Shown here: positions 62,654 to 64,000 of the stretch, one piece after another
Position numbering within the stretch: position 1 is the first letter of the stretch
Layout: each line of letters begins with the position of its first letter
NCBI GenBank assembly: GCA_963675055.2
Contig: CAXXJE010000001.1
Span: 186,001-250,000 of the forward strand
Direction: 5' to 3'
DNA from: PGYT01 sp963675055
Lineage (GTDB): Bacteria > Bacteroidota > Ignavibacteria > Ignavibacteriales > Melioribacteraceae
Length of the DNA: 64,000 nucleotides
Notes under the pieces: generated by a model
Told to the model about the DNA's origin: nothing
The model's database searches: none
Seen by the model: the letters and a program-made list of their open reading frames with translations, nothing else
Position numbers and translations under genes: made by a program

Positions 62654-62890
62654 ATGACACCCGGAATTGAATTTCTAAACAATAAGATATTGATCGGAAA
62701 GCATTTAAGAATGTCGATGGCCGATAACAAAACCGGTGAGATATGGAAGTCATTCATGACAGACCGCAGCATGATTAAAAATAGAATCAACGAGGAATAT
62801 ATTTCTATGCAGGTTTATGATAGTGTTCCTGATTTCACGAACTACGATCCTACTATGGAATTCGTAAAATTGGCAGTTGCTAAGCCGTAA
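62654..62890 (+). CDS. Truncated GyrI-like effector-binding domain protein
   Basis: The 78-residue product matches the N-terminal half of GyrI-like small-molecule-binding proteins (KILIGKHLRMSMADNKTGEIWKSFM, YISMQVYD), which are usually about 155 residues. Here it stops after EFVKLAVAKP, before the region expected to complete the fold. Either the gene is a 3'-truncated remnant or it forms a half-domain that dimerises. It sits 17 nt before the DHFR-like gene. Confidence 0.6.
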   Translation: MTPGIEFLNNKILIGKHLRMSMADNKTGEIWKSFMTDRSMIKNRINEEYISMQVYDSVPDFTNYDPTMEFVKLAVAKP

Positions 62891-62907
62891 TTGAAAGGTT
62901 CTCATTA

Positions 62908-63459
62908 ATGAGTTTAGAAGCATCAGTATTTATTGCAACCAGTCTGGACGGATTTATAGCCCGTGAAAACGGAGACATCGACTGGCTTGATGAAGCAAAT
63001 AAAACAGTCCCCGAAGGTGAGGACTGCGGTTACTACGAATTCATGAGTTCTGTCGATGCTCTTGTTATGGGTAGGAATACATTCGAGCAGGTTCTTACTT
63101 TCGGCAAATGGCCGTACGACGAGAAACCGGTAATAGTCTTATCCGGCAGCGAATTTGATATTCCGGACGAGCTTCCGAAATCTGTTTCGGTTTCTTCCGA
63201 GTCTCCTGTGGAGTTGTGTACCAGACTTTCAAACCAAGGTATGACAAGAATATATGTAGACGGCGGCATAACAATTAGAAGATTTCTTGCTCATGGACTT
63301 GTCAGTGACTTAACGATTACAATTATTCCAATACTTCTCGGGAGGGGGATACCATTATTCGGAAGAGATTATAATGATACCGGACTGAAGCTGGCTGACG
63401 TTAAACATTATGATTTCGGATTTTTACAACTCAATTATAAAGTTGTTACTACTGATTAA
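62908..63459 (+). CDS. Dihydrofolate reductase/RibD C-terminal-family reductase
   Basis: The 183-residue protein belongs to the YyaP/YwjB group of DHFR-like reductases: VFIATSLDGFIARENGDIDWL near the start, VMGRNTFEQVLTF for NADPH, TRIYVDGGITIRRFLAHGLVSDLTITIIPILLGRGIPLFG. The general fold and the NADPH-binding residues are present; substrate is unknown (deaminopyrimidine-like or folate-like compound). It is probably co-transcribed with the truncated GyrI-like gene. Confidence 0.85.
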   Translation: MSLEASVFIATSLDGFIARENGDIDWLDEANKTVPEGEDCGYYEFMSSVDALVMGRNTFEQVLTFGKWPYDEKPVIVLSGSEFDIPDELPKSVSVSSESPVELCTRLSNQGMTRIYVDGGITIRRFLAHGLVSDLTITIIPILLGRGIPLFGRDYNDTGLKLADVKHYDFGFLQLNYKVVTTD

Positions 63460-63474
63460 AACGGGGAACATTTT

Positions 63475-64000
63475 ATGAGAACTTCAGCTCTGATCTTTAC
63501 ACTTACACTAATAATTATTATCGGATGCAATGCTGAGAAAGAGGAATCGCCTATCAGCAAACAGGAAATGCTTGAGATAGCGTTCATGCATGATATGCCG
63601 CATCTGCAATCAGGGACTGAACAGGAATTGCTGCAAAAATATGGAGTAAAATCTGCAGCCTTTGTAGTTGAACGAATTAAGAAAAATGAAATCGACAGCG
63701 TTACCTGTCTTACTTACGACAGGAAAGGGCGAATTACAACCCGGACGACGACAGAATGCACAACAGTGGGTTGTCTGCCGTATATAATTCGGCAGGATTA
63801 TGAGTATAATAATGGAAGTATCATCAGAATGAACGATTACACATTCAAATATAAATATAAAAACGTCAGGGATTACTGGAACGTGAATGATACTTCGAAA
63901 TTCTCGGAGTTTGACTGGGAGTATTATTCATTTAACGGTGATACTTTAGAAATAGAATCGGGCTCACAATACTTCAAGTATATTTTCAACAAAAACTCAC
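63475..64000 (+). CDS. Lipoprotein of unknown function, cut by the window end
   Basis: A frame starting at ATG 63475 runs to the window end without a stop (175 codons visible). It has a lipoprotein signal (LIIIIGC, Cys18). The segment SVTCLTYDRKGRITTRTTTEC resembles a YD/RHS-like repeat strand. No family was recognised. It follows the DHFR-like gene by 15 nt. Confidence 0.7.
   Translation, partial: MRTSALIFTLTLIIIIGCNAEKEESPISKQEMLEIAFMHDMPHLQSGTEQELLQKYGVKSAAFVVERIKKNEIDSVTCLTYDRKGRITTRTTTECTTVGCLPYIIRQDYEYNNGSIIRMNDYTFKYKYKNVRDYWNVNDTSKFSEFDWEYYSFNGDTLEIESGSQYFKYIFNKNS

Overview
The window looks like a chromosome segment from a member of the Ignavibacteria/Chlorobi side of Bacteroidota. 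The evidence is three-fold: two secreted proteins end in the type IX secretion sorting domain typical of that group (NYPNPFNP start, KMxIL-type end); lipoproteins are numerous; and succinate dehydrogenase/fumarate reductase is of the three-subunit Bacteroides type. No rRNA or taxonomic marker pins it further, so the assignment is an inference.

Layout. Positions 1-8456 (minus strand) hold housekeeping genes: secG, a tRNA with CAT anticodon, a FecCD permease, obgE, a very acidic 780-residue protein, and sdhCAB. Positions 8587-17290 are an 8.6-kb block of plus-strand genes (AraC-type membrane regulator, T9SS-exported propeller/LamG protein, two propeller lipoproteins, three hydrolases) bounded by two nearly identical 68-bp direct repeats. 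A secreted S37-type peptidase follows.

Positions 18657-27718 are a minus-strand type I restriction-modification island framed by a family of GATGACATC palindromes. It contains a GIY-YIG-like protein, hsdR, a Y1 (REP-associated) transposase between two arrays of short hairpins spaced about 50 nt apart, an hsdS fused to an MNT nucleotidyltransferase domain, a HEPN protein with the RX4HXY motif, and an hsdM broken by a 7-bp tandem duplication. The HEPN/MNT toxin-antitoxin pair is thus built into the R-M operon, with the antitoxin domain fused to the DNA-recognition subunit.

Positions 27728-30187 encode a membrane PP2C phosphatase. Positions 30400-41636 form a redox/extracellular-electron-transfer-like cluster: double FMN-binding protein, tetraheme cytochrome, outer-membrane barrel, 14-heme cytochrome, a lipoprotein cytochrome with 36 CXXCH plus one CX4CH (16 tandem two-heme repeats), a sigma-54 activator, a clear -24/-12 promoter, a decaheme lipoprotein and a double-rhodanese lipoprotein.

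Positions 41717-45624 hold small unknown genes and an FtsX-type permease. Positions 45879-57502 are a nearly complete heme operon (hemX-like, hemA, C, D, E, N, H, Y, B, L) interrupted by a decayed GxxExxY gene. The end (57759-64000) has a second AraC regulator/T9SS pair, an NTF2-like paralogue, a DUF1801 protein, a truncated GyrI-like gene, a DHFR-family reductase and a cut-off lipoprotein. The heme operon would supply the unusually heme-hungry cytochrome cluster, although nothing in the sequence shows shared regulation.
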